Position numbers and translations under genes: made by a program
NCBI GenBank assembly: GCA_038199755.1
Contig: JBBPYR010000137.1
Span: forward strand, 10,592 to 74,591
Direction of reading: 5' to 3'
Length of the DNA stretch: 64,000 nt
Source: JBBPYR01 sp038199755
GTDB lineage: Bacteria > Chloroflexota > Ktedonobacteria > Ktedonobacterales > Ktedonobacteraceae
Shown here: positions 35,354 through 43,829 of the stretch, in pieces
Numbering within the stretch: the stretch's first letter is position 1
How the letters are laid out: each line of letters begins with the position of its first letter
The notes under the pieces: model-generated
Seen by the model: the letters and a program-made list of their open reading frames with translations, nothing else
What the model was told of the DNA's origin: nothing
Databases searched by the model: none

Positions 35354-35926
35354 TTAACTTATCAGCCCACAGGTGAGTGCGCGCAGAATAAACGTACTAT
35401 ACTGGTCAGCGAGTTGCTCCATGGTCAGTTCGCCACCCACATGAAACCATTGATAGGTCCAGTTCAGTGCTGAGAGCACAAAGAGCGTCGCCAGCCGTGT
35501 ATCTTCAACATGAAAAACGCCTTGTCGCATGCCTTCTTCAATCACTCTGCGAAAATGGCCCTCGTAGGCATCACGTAGAGCCGTGATCTTGCCACGCAGC
35601 GGCTGTTCTAAAAATTTCCACTCTTGAAAGAAGACCGTCGCATTGGGAAGTTCGTTCGCGATCACCGCCAGATGCCCACGTATCAGGCGCAGCAGTTGTT
35701 CTTCGGGTGTGATATCCTGCGGCACCGCCTCTGCTTGTGCCAGAAACTCGCCCGCCGCCTGCCGCACAATTTCCCATAATACCTCTTCTTTCGAGGTTAT
35801 ATGTGAATACAGACTGGCCCCCCGCAGGTCGAGAGATCGTGCCAACTCACGCATGGTTGTACCGTGATAACCACGCTGGCTGAAGAGGTCGCCCGCAATA
35901 TTGAGAATATCGGTCTTGTTATGCAT
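35354..35926 (-). CDS. TetR family transcriptional regulator (probable paa repressor)
   Basis: A 190-residue TetR protein. The N-terminal helix-turn-helix is FSQRGYHGTTMRELARSLDL near residues 17-36, followed by SLYSHITSKEEVLWE. The C-terminal ligand domain has the TetR_C33-like pattern seen in PaaR-type regulators. It lies immediately upstream of paaA on the same strand, so it may be cotranscribed and respond to phenylacetyl-CoA, but the effector is inferred from context. A palindrome (35946-35963) sits 20 bp before its start codon. Confidence 0.87.
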   Translation of the reverse strand: MHNKTDILNIAGDLFSQRGYHGTTMRELARSLDLRGASLYSHITSKEEVLWEIVRQAAGEFLAQAEAVPQDITPEEQLLRLIRGHLAVIANELPNATVFFQEWKFLEQPLRGKITALRDAYEGHFRRVIEEGMRQGVFHVEDTRLATLFVLSALNWTYQWFHVGGELTMEQLADQYSTFILRALTCGLIS

Positions 35927-35945
35927 TCTTTTATCTCACAATTTG

Positions 35946-35963
35946 CTAACGAACGTTCGCTAG
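35946..35963. promoter_or_regulatory. TetR-type operator palindrome
   Basis: An 18-bp imperfect palindrome, CTAACGAACGTTCGCTAG, with GAACGTTC at the centre (16 of 18 positions self-complementary). It lies just upstream of the tetR start, so it probably mediates autoregulation and perhaps control of the paa operon. No second copy is seen before paaA. Confidence 0.6.
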
Positions 35964-35975
35964 TTATTAGTAATA

Positions 35976-37112
35976 TTACCTTGCAATATGGATAAAGTCA
36001 AGCTGAAGTGTTGCCAGCAATGCTTGCTCAAACTGTGCCAGGACATCGGACTCGCGATGGGTTATCTTCTCCAGGGGAAAGAGCGTGCGCCCAAAGCGAA
36101 ACACACCATCTTGCTCCACATGCTCTACTTTTGGTACCTTTTTGGGCGCGGGAAAGTGTGATTTGCCAATTGGATAGGGCATATGAAAGGAAAAACGTAG
36201 TTCGGGAAAGTGCGCTGTCGTTATTTCCAGGTAATAGAGGGCATAATAGTCACGCTCAATCTGTACGAAGCAATGAGGGCAGGCGTTAATAGCGGCTTTA
36301 TGTATTTCGTAAAACTCCCACTTATCTTCGTAGTAGCCTTCGATTTTCTCCTCATAATGCTCATCACAGAGACTGAGCACCATTTTATCAGGATTTTCGG
36401 GCCGATAAAATGAAAGTTTTGCAAAAGGGGTGTGATACAGGAGTTGCATGGCTTCGTTTTTGCGTGCGTACCATGCATCTCTTTGTGCTTGATAGCGCGC
36501 CATATGCTTGCTGCTATGCAAGCCTTTCAAGTGGTTTTCCTTAGCCCAACGTGAAGCCCAGCAGGTCCAATAGGCGAGTTGCAGGACCTGCGCTAAATCT
36601 AACGAAGCCTGTATCGTCCATGTTGTGACCGTTTCTTGCCATGCTAGTTGGAATTGTTGACGCAGTTGCTGATTGATCTTTCTACGCTCGACCGCCAACG
36701 ACACACCTAAACGACGATGCTGCTGAATCTGATCTTGATATTCCTGTCGCCAGGACGCGATCTCGTCCTGACTGATTGCTATTACGACACGACGATCATG
36801 CACAGGATAACGTAAATCTTTGCCTGCCTTCCTAAAAGTGCGATACTCCAACACTACTAGTTTGCCATCTTTTACCCATCGTTTCCGCTCGGTAGCAGAA
36901 CACTGTAGCAGGTTTTCCAGTTCTGCGGGTCCGACCGCCAGTTCTGAGGGAAACATTGCCAGAAGACGCAGCTTCTCGTCTTGATTCTTGTCGATTAGCG
37001 TGACAAGTTGTGTAACGAGTTGCTCTTTGGAAAGTTTTTGCAGGTGAGAATAGCCCAAGAAGGCTCTCACTTGCTGTTTGGAAAGGGCCTTTGCCAGGAA
37101 TTTTGTGTACAT
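35976..37112 (-). CDS. Hypothetical protein with Cys motifs
   Basis: 378 residues, not recognised. The N-terminal 50 residues are a basic helical segment that could bind nucleic acid (MYTKFLAKALSKQQVRAFLG). The middle is helical and rich in Arg and Gln. A cysteine-containing segment (LSLCDEHYEE, later ACPHCFVQIERDYYALYY) near residues 258-300 could bind a metal. The product is soluble. I chose the ATG at 37112, preceded by GGAGAAAGAGAA; a GTG six codons upstream lies inside this ribosome-binding site. It precedes the TetR gene on the same strand but is 50 bp away and may be transcribed separately. Confidence 0.6.
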   Translation of the reverse strand: MYTKFLAKALSKQQVRAFLGYSHLQKLSKEQLVTQLVTLIDKNQDEKLRLLAMFPSELAVGPAELENLLQCSATERKRWVKDGKLVVLEYRTFRKAGKDLRYPVHDRRVVIAISQDEIASWRQEYQDQIQQHRRLGVSLAVERRKINQQLRQQFQLAWQETVTTWTIQASLDLAQVLQLAYWTCWASRWAKENHLKGLHSSKHMARYQAQRDAWYARKNEAMQLLYHTPFAKLSFYRPENPDKMVLSLCDEHYEEKIEGYYEDKWEFYEIHKAAINACPHCFVQIERDYYALYYLEITTAHFPELRFSFHMPYPIGKSHFPAPKKVPKVEHVEQDGVFRFGRTLFPLEKITHRESDVLAQFEQALLATLQLDFIHIAR

Positions 37113-37487
37113 TTCTCTTTCTCCACTCACAATTCCTCTCAGTGAGAGGTTTCGTGTTTGTGTTTTCTATGAAAGAGATACACCGAAAGGCAGAAAAAGC
37201 GGAAAAGCGGTGCAACGAGAGGAGAAACAAATAGAGGTATTCATACTCTTTACTGTATTCACCCTTATAATGAGCAAGCAGATATATTATAACATGGCGC
37301 AGAGACTATAATCTGTGCTCACTCTCCATGAAAATAGCGTAGTAAGTATGTTTACCTCTAAATAGATGGTACGTACAACTTTGTCGGGAAGTTGCTCGCA
37401 TATCATACACTATACATTATAGTAGCCATAGGCCGTGATGTCAATAAAGCGAACAAGCAAAAAGGCGACACTAGAATAATTTGCCGA
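37113..37487. other. AT-rich divergent intergenic region
   Basis: About 375 bp between the unknown gene (minus) and the XRE regulator (plus). AT-rich, with scattered TATAAT-like hexamers on the minus strand but no convincing -35 partner. No ORF or RNA gene was seen. Confidence 0.5.
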
Positions 37488-37516
37488 TTGACACTATTAA
37501 TTTTTTAAGCTATACT
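37488..37516 (+). promoter_or_regulatory. Consensus sigma-70 promoter for the XRE/MmyB gene, probably leaderless
   Basis: Perfect TTGACA (37488-37493), a 17-bp spacer, then TATACT (37511-37516). Only 9 bp separate the -10 box from the ATG at 37526, so the predicted transcription start is within 0-3 nt of the start codon. Confidence 0.75.
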
Positions 37517-37525
37517 AGAAATATC

Positions 37526-38917
37526 ATGGATTTAAAGAAGCTTGGCCAGCAACTACACAACAAACGAGAAGCGTTAGGCATTCCACTTGCTGCACTCGCC
37601 CGAAAAGCAAGCGTTGGACGAAGCACGCTTTGGACACTAGAGCGCGGTGAGAATCCCAAGACAGGCAAGCCCTCCCGTCCGGCAAAAGATATTTTGGAGA
37701 GAGTAGCTACCGCCTTACATTTAGCATCTACCGAACTAGACGAATTGCTCATTCTGGCAGGCTATCAAGTGGAATATACACCTCAGCCAGAGACCTCTAC
37801 ATCTTTAGTTGCAACGTCTGCCCTCGCTCTAGAGCAAGACAGTCCTCTTTCTGCCATGCATATGCTTATCACGAGTTTACAAGCACTGCAACAATCCACT
37901 CAGGAAATCAGGGTAGACGTAAATGACTTGAAACTCGTCATGCGTGAACTGATTGATCAATCGATAGCACCAAGAAAAGCTCACTCGGTAGAAGCCCATC
38001 TTTCATACAACTATCCCATCTATTACCCCTTCATTATCCAAGATTGCTTATGGAACATTCTGGCTGAAAATGATGCGCATGTACATATGGTAGGCAAGCT
38101 CATGGCGGGAAGAAACTTGCTAGAGATATTCTTTGCCTCGGATGTACGCCCCATGCTTGATGACTGGGAGCACACCACCAACCGTGCCCTCTGGTATTTT
38201 TATATCTCGACAACCGGGCTTTTTGAGAGCCTGCAACAAAGTAACCTTGAAGCGTATGAGCGTATTCATAGCGACTATAAACGCTTACTGGATCGCCTTT
38301 CTGCTTGGCCCGATTTTTCCGATATGTATAAGCCATCAGAACTAGCAAAAGAGGAGTTGCTATTTCCTGACCCCAAAGATGCTCCTTTCTTGGCCTGTGA
38401 ATTGACTATTATGTGTCATCTATCGTCGTTGGTGCATCTGCATCTGCAAACAATTGTGCAACTCGTGCATGATAACGAAGCAGTCACCATTCACGAAGCA
38501 TTAGTTCCGCAAAATGAGGAGACAAAGGCAGCACTCATCCTTATGCATCTTGCCGCCTCTTCATGGCAAAAACCAGACATGAACGACCCCTTGCTCAGAC
38601 AGGCTATATGGGTGCTAGCAGTGCTCAAAACTGTGGATGAGGGGCTTGTGCTTGGTGATCTGAATAAGCAGTGGCAACCGGAAGCGGCGTTAAGGCACTT
38701 ATTTATTGCTCTTTCTGCACGTTACGATAAACAAAACAAAAACAATGAGAGTATCCTTGCCCAACAGATACGCCACACGCTTGATGAGCTAGAGACCAGA
38801 AACAAGGTAAGAAAACAGGCCATGATCGATATGATTATTCACATGGATCAGCGCAATCTCTTTATCAAGCAATTGCTCAACCCTCCCCAGCATCTTCCTA
38901 CGACAAGGACAGTATAG
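37526..38917 (+). CDS. XRE-family regulator with MmyB-like ligand-binding domain
   Basis: 463 residues. An N-terminal Cro/cI helix-turn-helix (LGQQLHNKREALGIPLAALA, then VGRSTLWTLERGE) occupies about residues 5-60. A linker of about 80 residues is followed by a segment resembling the MmyB ligand-binding domain (AGRNLLEIFFASDVRPMLDD near residue 192). The C-terminal 150 residues are helical and unassigned. The ATG at 37526 is set by the promoter at 37488-37516; a start at 37481 would lie upstream of that promoter. No Shine-Dalgarno is visible, consistent with a leaderless transcript. Confidence 0.75.
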   Translation: MDLKKLGQQLHNKREALGIPLAALARKASVGRSTLWTLERGENPKTGKPSRPAKDILERVATALHLASTELDELLILAGYQVEYTPQPETSTSLVATSALALEQDSPLSAMHMLITSLQALQQSTQEIRVDVNDLKLVMRELIDQSIAPRKAHSVEAHLSYNYPIYYPFIIQDCLWNILAENDAHVHMVGKLMAGRNLLEIFFASDVRPMLDDWEHTTNRALWYFYISTTGLFESLQQSNLEAYERIHSDYKRLLDRLSAWPDFSDMYKPSELAKEELLFPDPKDAPFLACELTIMCHLSSLVHLHLQTIVQLVHDNEAVTIHEALVPQNEETKAALILMHLAASSWQKPDMNDPLLRQAIWVLAVLKTVDEGLVLGDLNKQWQPEAALRHLFIALSARYDKQNKNNESILAQQIRHTLDELETRNKVRKQAMIDMIIHMDQRNLFIKQLLNPPQHLPTTRTV

Positions 38918-38937
38918 GTCCAGCATAGCAGTTCCCA

Positions 38938-39474
38938 TCACAGCAAACCTTTTCGATCATACTCTGGCAGAAGCACATCGTCATCAATATCCACGTGGTC
39001 GGGCAAAACTGTTTTATCTCCGAGCTGGCTAGCTTCTTGTTTTTTCGCGTTCGGCGTCGCTGCATGTTTGCCAGCACGCAGAATCGCCCGGCCCAACAGG
39101 TCTCCCAGCACTACCGCGCCGATACCTCCAAAGAGACTACAGGCTAGGTAGAGGATCGCAGGCAACCAGTGCTGGCCCGCTAGCAGCAACACATCACCGA
39201 GAGCTAGGCTGCTAAAGGTGGTGTAGGCCCCCAGAAAGCCCACATTGATAAAGAGGCGGCGTGTGGGTCCGACCAGAAAGGTGGCGTCAGCGAGTGTCGT
39301 CACGCATGCCAGAAGCAAAGCACCGATGAGGTTGATGAGCAAAATATCGAAGGGCCAGCCTTTGCCCAACCAACCTTGAATGAGCAGACTGAGCAGATAG
39401 CGGGTAATGGTTCCACAGAACCCGCCAGCGAGGACTGCCACCCAGCGACGGCGTGCCGTCAGTGTCTTTGTCAC
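38938..39474 (-). CDS. crcB: Fluoride channel FluC/CrcB, second subunit
   Basis: A 178-residue membrane protein with four helices. It has the FluC patterns LAGGFCGTITRYLLS, INLIGALLLA and FINVGFLGAYTTFSSLALGD, plus a 50-residue charged tail not typical of FluC. The start is the GTG at 39474: it overlaps the preceding crcB stop by 4 bp (GTGA) and has a perfect AGGAGG 9 nt upstream. FluC exports F- as a dual-topology dimer; two adjacent genes suggest a heterodimer. Confidence 0.9.
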   Translation of the reverse strand: MTKTLTARRRWVAVLAGGFCGTITRYLLSLLIQGWLGKGWPFDILLINLIGALLLACVTTLADATFLVGPTRRLFINVGFLGAYTTFSSLALGDVLLLAGQHWLPAILYLACSLFGGIGAVVLGDLLGRAILRAGKHAATPNAKKQEASQLGDKTVLPDHVDIDDDVLLPEYDRKGLL

Positions 39475-39860
39475 GAAAACAAGCCTCCTAGCATCCATCC
39501 TCCTGCCGCAACGAGGAGGCCAAGCGCAAACGTTCCCCCGAGATAGAGCAGTCCTTGTACACTGCTTCCCCCGCGAATCAGTTGGACGCTTTCCCACTGC
39601 ATCGTGCTAAAGGTGGTATAGCCCCCAAGAAACCCTGTGGCGGCAATGGTCTGCGTGGTGACACTCATGATGTGACGACCGACTAACCCAGCCAGCAAGC
39701 CAATCAGAAAAGCACCGGAGAGGTTAATGATGAATGTTCCCAGCGGAAATGGGAAACTGACACGCTCCGCAAAAAAACGACCAAGTAGGTAGCGGGCCAA
39801 CGCGCCAATGGCACCAGCTACTCCCACCAGCCCAACCTGAAGCAGTGATGTACTCGTCAT
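39471..39860 (-). CDS. crcB: Fluoride channel FluC/CrcB, first subunit
   Basis: A 129-residue, four-helix channel protein with GAIGALARYLLGRFF, INLSGAFLIGLLAG and TGFLGGYTTFSTMQ, the last carrying the fluoride-track Phe, Thr and Ser. The length is normal for FluC. It overlaps the upstream DUF190 gene by 4 bp (39857-39860) and the second crcB by 4 bp, so all are translationally coupled. Confidence 0.93.
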   Translation of the reverse strand: MTSTSLLQVGLVGVAGAIGALARYLLGRFFAERVSFPFPLGTFIINLSGAFLIGLLAGLVGRHIMSVTTQTIAATGFLGGYTTFSTMQWESVQLIRGGSSVQGLLYLGGTFALGLLVAAGGWMLGGLFS

Positions 39861-40210
39861 TCCTGCGTCTTTTCCTTCCAGAAGACGATATCCACAGGAG
39901 TGGACGTGATCATTCCCCGTTGCACTAGCCGATCTAGGAGTGGCAGAAAGTGCTCAATGCGCTCCTCGTCATCAACGATCTCGACGATCATCGGGAGATT
40001 GTCCGCGATATCGGGAAGTCTGTCTGTAGAAAGATGGTGTTCAGGGCCAAAGCCCTCGATGCCCCGCCAAACGGTTGCACCTCTGATTCCCTGCTGATGA
40101 GCCAGCTCCACGATAGCTCGGTACAGCGGTTTGCCCTGCCATTCTGCGGATTCTCCGAGAAAAACGCGCAGGCGTTTACCTCGAATGGGCAAGGATGAAG
40201 ATGTCGTCAT
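39857..40210 (-). CDS. DUF190 protein
   Basis: A 117-residue soluble protein of the PII-like DUF190 family. It has LRVFLGESAEWQGKPLYRAI at the N-terminus and GATVWRGIEGFGPEHHL near residue 42. DUF190 proteins commonly accompany crcB and may sense or regulate fluoride transport; this role is inferred. The ATG overlaps the upstream DUF190-CBS stop by 1 bp. Confidence 0.88.
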   Translation of the reverse strand: MTTSSSLPIRGKRLRVFLGESAEWQGKPLYRAIVELAHQQGIRGATVWRGIEGFGPEHHLSTDRLPDIADNLPMIVEIVDDEERIEHFLPLLDRLVQRGMITSTPVDIVFWKEKTQE

Positions 40211-41571
40211 TATGATGATTCACTTCCTAGTAATAAACGTAGTAAATCGAAGCGTCCTATCATCCCCATCAGGTGGTTCTCGTGATCAACGACTGGCAAC
40301 ACTTTGCGACGAGTCTCCATCATGAGCTCAATCGCTTCCTGAACTGAAGCGGTGTCGACAATGGTCACGACGTTGCGGTTCATCACATCCGCTGCCTTGC
40401 GTACCTTGCCAGAAGGGGATTGTAACGCAGTGGTCGGTAATCGGCCCGGCTTACCTCTGGCCCAATCAGCGAGGACCGCAAGGAAGCGCGGACGTACTAC
40501 CTCCTCCATGCCTGCAAGGACATCCACGTCGCTGATGATCCCCATAACGTGTCGTGTGTCGTCAGTGACAATCACACGTTTGATGGATGATGAGATGAGT
40601 TCATCAACGACCTCAGCAAATGAGGTCTGCTCCTCAACGGTCACGATATTGTGATGCATGTACAAGGCAACAGGTTGTTGTTGTGCAGGCACTCCTGCCA
40701 GAGACCTGGCCTTTTCCAGCGGTTGAGTGGCACTACTGGCCTGTGGGTTCATCAAAGGACTGGTGCGAATCGTGTGCAACAGGTCAGCTCGCGTCACCAT
40801 GCCGAGCAGTAGTCCACTTGCATCAACAACGGGTAGGTTGCGCAACCGTGTTTCAATCAGTACCTGTGCGGCCTCGCGGATCGTTTGCTCTGGCCGAATG
40901 GTGCGAACCTGCCGATTCATAATATCTTGCGCCGTACTCTGACTCTGATGTGCGGCTTCCAGCGATGCAGAAATGGCCTCCGCTGTGAGGGGATCTAATT
41001 CACGAGCGGTGCGGACGAGTCCACGCCGCATCGGGAGGAGGCCTGAGTTGATGAGGTCGCCAGTACTCAGGATGCCCTCTAGATGCCGCCGCGCGTTCAC
41101 CACAGGGAGCACACGAAACGGGGCGAGCAATAACAGATCAACGACCGTCGCAACGGGTGTTTCGGGGGAAACGACGGTCACATCGGTTTCCATCACCTGC
41201 CGCACAGGAATCTTAGTGGAAATTCCGTGCCGTCGCGCATGCGTATACTTCAAGACGTCGACCTCGTGCAACGTCATCAATCCCCCGTTCATCATCTCTT
41301 GTAGACCAGGGATCAGGCGTTGTAAGCGCGCAGGTTGATCCACCACAGAGATGATCAAAGGAGCTTCGGAGGACCACTGGAACCCTTTTTGCTCATGGAG
41401 GTGCTCACCAGCCCCGTACCCAGCAACGGCACGAGTCACGGTGGCACCAGCTCCTCCGTGCTCACGCAAAAACTGCACAATTGCGACATACAACGGTCGG
41501 CCACGCCATTGATCAGACTCACCAACATATATTGTCAACATCTGGGCCTTGCCCTGACGGAGTAGACTCAT
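40210..41571 (-). CDS. DUF190 domain fused to four CBS domains
   Basis: 453 residues. A DUF190 domain (LTIYVGESDQWRGRPLYVAI) occupies the first 110. Four CBS repeats then begin near residues 120, 215, 300 and 385 (VRQVMETDVTVVSPE, AQDIMNRQVRTIRPE, ALYMHHNIVTVEE and AADVMNRNVVTIVD). CBS pairs bind adenine nucleotides, so the protein probably regulates fluoride channel activity according to energy state; this is inference. It is the first gene of a tightly overlapping operon: DUF190-CBS, DUF190, crcB, crcB. Confidence 0.88.
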   Translation of the reverse strand: MSLLRQGKAQMLTIYVGESDQWRGRPLYVAIVQFLREHGGAGATVTRAVAGYGAGEHLHEQKGFQWSSEAPLIISVVDQPARLQRLIPGLQEMMNGGLMTLHEVDVLKYTHARRHGISTKIPVRQVMETDVTVVSPETPVATVVDLLLLAPFRVLPVVNARRHLEGILSTGDLINSGLLPMRRGLVRTARELDPLTAEAISASLEAAHQSQSTAQDIMNRQVRTIRPEQTIREAAQVLIETRLRNLPVVDASGLLLGMVTRADLLHTIRTSPLMNPQASSATQPLEKARSLAGVPAQQQPVALYMHHNIVTVEEQTSFAEVVDELISSSIKRVIVTDDTRHVMGIISDVDVLAGMEEVVRPRFLAVLADWARGKPGRLPTTALQSPSGKVRKAADVMNRNVVTIVDTASVQEAIELMMETRRKVLPVVDHENHLMGMIGRFDLLRLLLGSESS

Positions 41572-41660
41572 TGCCTCTCCCCCCTCATCTCATGAATGGT
41601 TCCCGCCGCGGGAAAGAAGTCCCTTTACGAGTATATAAAATGGTCCAAGCAAACGTCAAG

Positions 41661-41728
41661 CTTACCCTCCATACAGTTTTGGCGCATCTTCTAAAAAGAG
41701 GATGCGCCAAAACTGTATGGAGGGTAAG
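41661..41728. terminator. Long perfect hairpin
   Basis: Perfect 28-bp inverted repeat (41661-41688 with 41701-41728) and a 12-nt loop, in the 395-bp gap between the thioesterase gene and the fluoride operon. A bidirectional terminator is likely. The rest of this gap (41729-41966) shows no convincing gene. Confidence 0.7.
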
Positions 41729-41966
41729 TGGTGAATGATATCGTTGTTAACGAGAACTCATCGGTTGTTCATCTCTGCTCAGCAGCGCGTAGCGGTACCA
41801 AGCGATAGCGTTTGAGCGCGGAAGAAGGGCTCGTTGAGCAGAATTTGTCTCAAGAAATGCTCTGGATAAGAGCAAAAATTCTCAATCTTTGTGTAAGTTA
41901 GCGACTTTTTTTCTTCTTCCTTGAGATAGCATCAGAACTTAGAGATATGAACTGCGCGTCAGATAG

Positions 41967-42512
41967 TCAGGGTTGCTTGACATCTTCTTCCTCTGCTGTT
42001 TCCTGGTGTATCTTGGCCATCTCTTCATCGATTTTCTTCATGTGCATGCGCCTGATGCGCGCACGCTCGATGCGACGTGCTTCCACAGCATTGGCTGGTA
42101 ACAGAGGAGGAACTGGCGTGGGTTTTCTGTTCTCATCCAAGGCGACAAAGACGAGTTGGCTTCTGGCGATTGTGCGTACCTCACCAGTCATCAGGTCCTC
42201 TGCAACCACTTCAACGCCAACCTCCATACTGCTACGGCCCACATAATTGAGCGCACAATGGACAGATACTACATTCCCGATGTAGGCGGGTGCGAAGAAA
42301 TCGAAGCGTTCGATACGCGCAGTCACCACAGGTTTACGCGCATGCTTCATGGCGACAATGGCAGCGGCTTCATCAACCATACGCATAATGACGCCGCCAT
42401 GCACGTTGCCGTGTCCGTTGGCATCGAGTACCTCCATCATACGGATGGTTGTACTTCTTGAGTACGCGATACTGCGTCCCGCACTGGTATCTTCGGATTG
42501 CGTGTGATCCAT
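41967..42512 (-). CDS. Acyl-CoA thioesterase, hotdog fold
   Basis: A 181-residue YciA/BACH-type thioesterase. It has TIRMMEVLDANGHGNVHGGV near residue 25 (hotdog helix with the catalytic-type HGG), then ALNYVGRSSMEVGVEV. It hydrolyses acyl-CoA esters to free acids. A 45-residue basic/acidic helical tail follows. The ATG at 42512 overlaps the stop of the WD40 gene (TAATG) and has GGAGG 7 nt upstream. Confidence 0.88.
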   Translation of the reverse strand: MDHTQSEDTSAGRSIAYSRSTTIRMMEVLDANGHGNVHGGVIMRMVDEAAAIVAMKHARKPVVTARIERFDFFAPAYIGNVVSVHCALNYVGRSSMEVGVEVVAEDLMTGEVRTIARSQLVFVALDENRKPTPVPPLLPANAVEARRIERARIRRMHMKKIDEEMAKIHQETAEEEDVKQP

Positions 42513-43576
42513 TATTCCGCCTCCCACACTTGTACGGTTTTATCAAACCCAGACGAGGCGATGCGCGGTCCCGACCAGGCGATAGAGATCACAGCATCGA
42601 AATGGCCGCGATAGGTCATAGCAAGATTGCCAGTGTTCGGGTCCCACACCTGCACTGTACGGTCAAAGCCACCGGAGGCAATGTACTTTCCATCCGGCGA
42701 CCAAGCCACGATATGCACATAGAAGGCATGACCTCGATAAATCGTGATTGGCACACCTGTAATGGAGTTCCATACCTGCACGGTATGATCTCCACTGCCA
42801 GAGGCAATGCGGGTCCCATCCGGCGACCACGTTACGGCCCATACGCCCGCGCTATGTCCCTTGTATGACAATAATGTTTGACCTGTGGTCGCGTCCCATA
42901 CTTGTACCGTGCCATTATCGCTGCCGGTAGCGACACGCTTGCCATCGGGCGACCACTCGGCTGCAGTGACATGGCCGGGATGGTCACGATACGTTAGGAG
43001 CAGTTTGCCAGTCTGGGCGTTCCACACCTGTACCGTGCCATCATCCCCACCGGAGGCAATCAACTTGCCATCAGGCGACCACGAGGCGGCACTTACGAGT
43101 GCTGAATGGCCGCGATAGACCAACAACGTTTTGCCTGTCGAGGCATCCCACACTTGTACAGTATGATCGTAACCCGTCGAGGCAATGCGTGTTCCATCTG
43201 GCGACCAGCGCACCGTAAAGACGGGCCCCGTATGCTTGCGATAGATAAGCACATGCTTACCTGTCGCGGCATCCCATACTTGCACGGTCCCATCCAAGCT
43301 CGCGGAAGCAATGCGACGTGCATCAGGCGACCACGCCACCCCAAACACCATACTTGTATGGCCTTCATAGGTATAAAAGAGACTACCAACAGGAATGCTG
43401 CTCGCCCTTTGCGAGGAAACGGATAGCGCGGCAAACACATTATGACGTGTAGCATCCGTTGTTGGACTAGCGGCAGAGGGAGGAAATGGAGTATATGTCG
43501 AGCAAGCTGCCAGAACGAGCAACAAGCCGCTGAGCAGTGTCCAATATATACCTTTTCTGTATCGTGTGAGATGCAT
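42512..43576 (-). CDS. WD40 beta-propeller lipoprotein
   Basis: 354 residues with a signal peptide and lipobox (LLVLAACS), so it is membrane-anchored outside the cell. Seven WD40 repeats follow from residue 60 to the end. Each shows a GH-like element, WSPDG and VQVWD, forming one complete seven-bladed propeller. The repeats are unusually regular, suggesting recent internal duplication. A scaffold role is likely; no catalytic motif is present. The ATG of the downstream thioesterase overlaps its stop (TAATG). Confidence 0.9.
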   Translation of the reverse strand: MHLTRYRKGIYWTLLSGLLLVLAACSTYTPFPPSAASPTTDATRHNVFAALSVSSQRASSIPVGSLFYTYEGHTSMVFGVAWSPDARRIASASLDGTVQVWDAATGKHVLIYRKHTGPVFTVRWSPDGTRIASTGYDHTVQVWDASTGKTLLVYRGHSALVSAASWSPDGKLIASGGDDGTVQVWNAQTGKLLLTYRDHPGHVTAAEWSPDGKRVATGSDNGTVQVWDATTGQTLLSYKGHSAGVWAVTWSPDGTRIASGSGDHTVQVWNSITGVPITIYRGHAFYVHIVAWSPDGKYIASGGFDRTVQVWDPNTGNLAMTYRGHFDAVISIAWSGPRIASSGFDKTVQVWEAE

Positions 43577-43829
43577 TGTGTTTCCTTGAAAAAACAGCCA
43601 TTACGAATTTGTACGTCTTACAAAAGAATACGCATTCTTACTGTCGCAAGATGCACATTTCTGCTTGCATTGCACTTCACTCGCCGTTACGCGAATACAA
43701 AGAAGCGCAAGTGCCGCCGATACGAAATCTCAAGCGGCACGCAGAAGAGTTTCGTTGCCACTCTGCATCCTCTCGCTCTGCCAGCGGCCTCACAACTCTG
43801 TTGCCCGCCTCATTGCCTAGCTTGCTACC
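43577..43829. other. Intergenic region
   Basis: About 250 bp between the start of the WD40 gene and the end of the next lipoprotein gene. Nothing recognised; short frames here have no coding support. Confidence 0.4.

Noticed and set aside
41572..41760. Fluoride riboswitch before the crcB operon
   Set aside because: The conserved loops and the GAUG...CUCCUG-like 3' segment are absent; only an unrelated GC hairpin and a terminator are seen.
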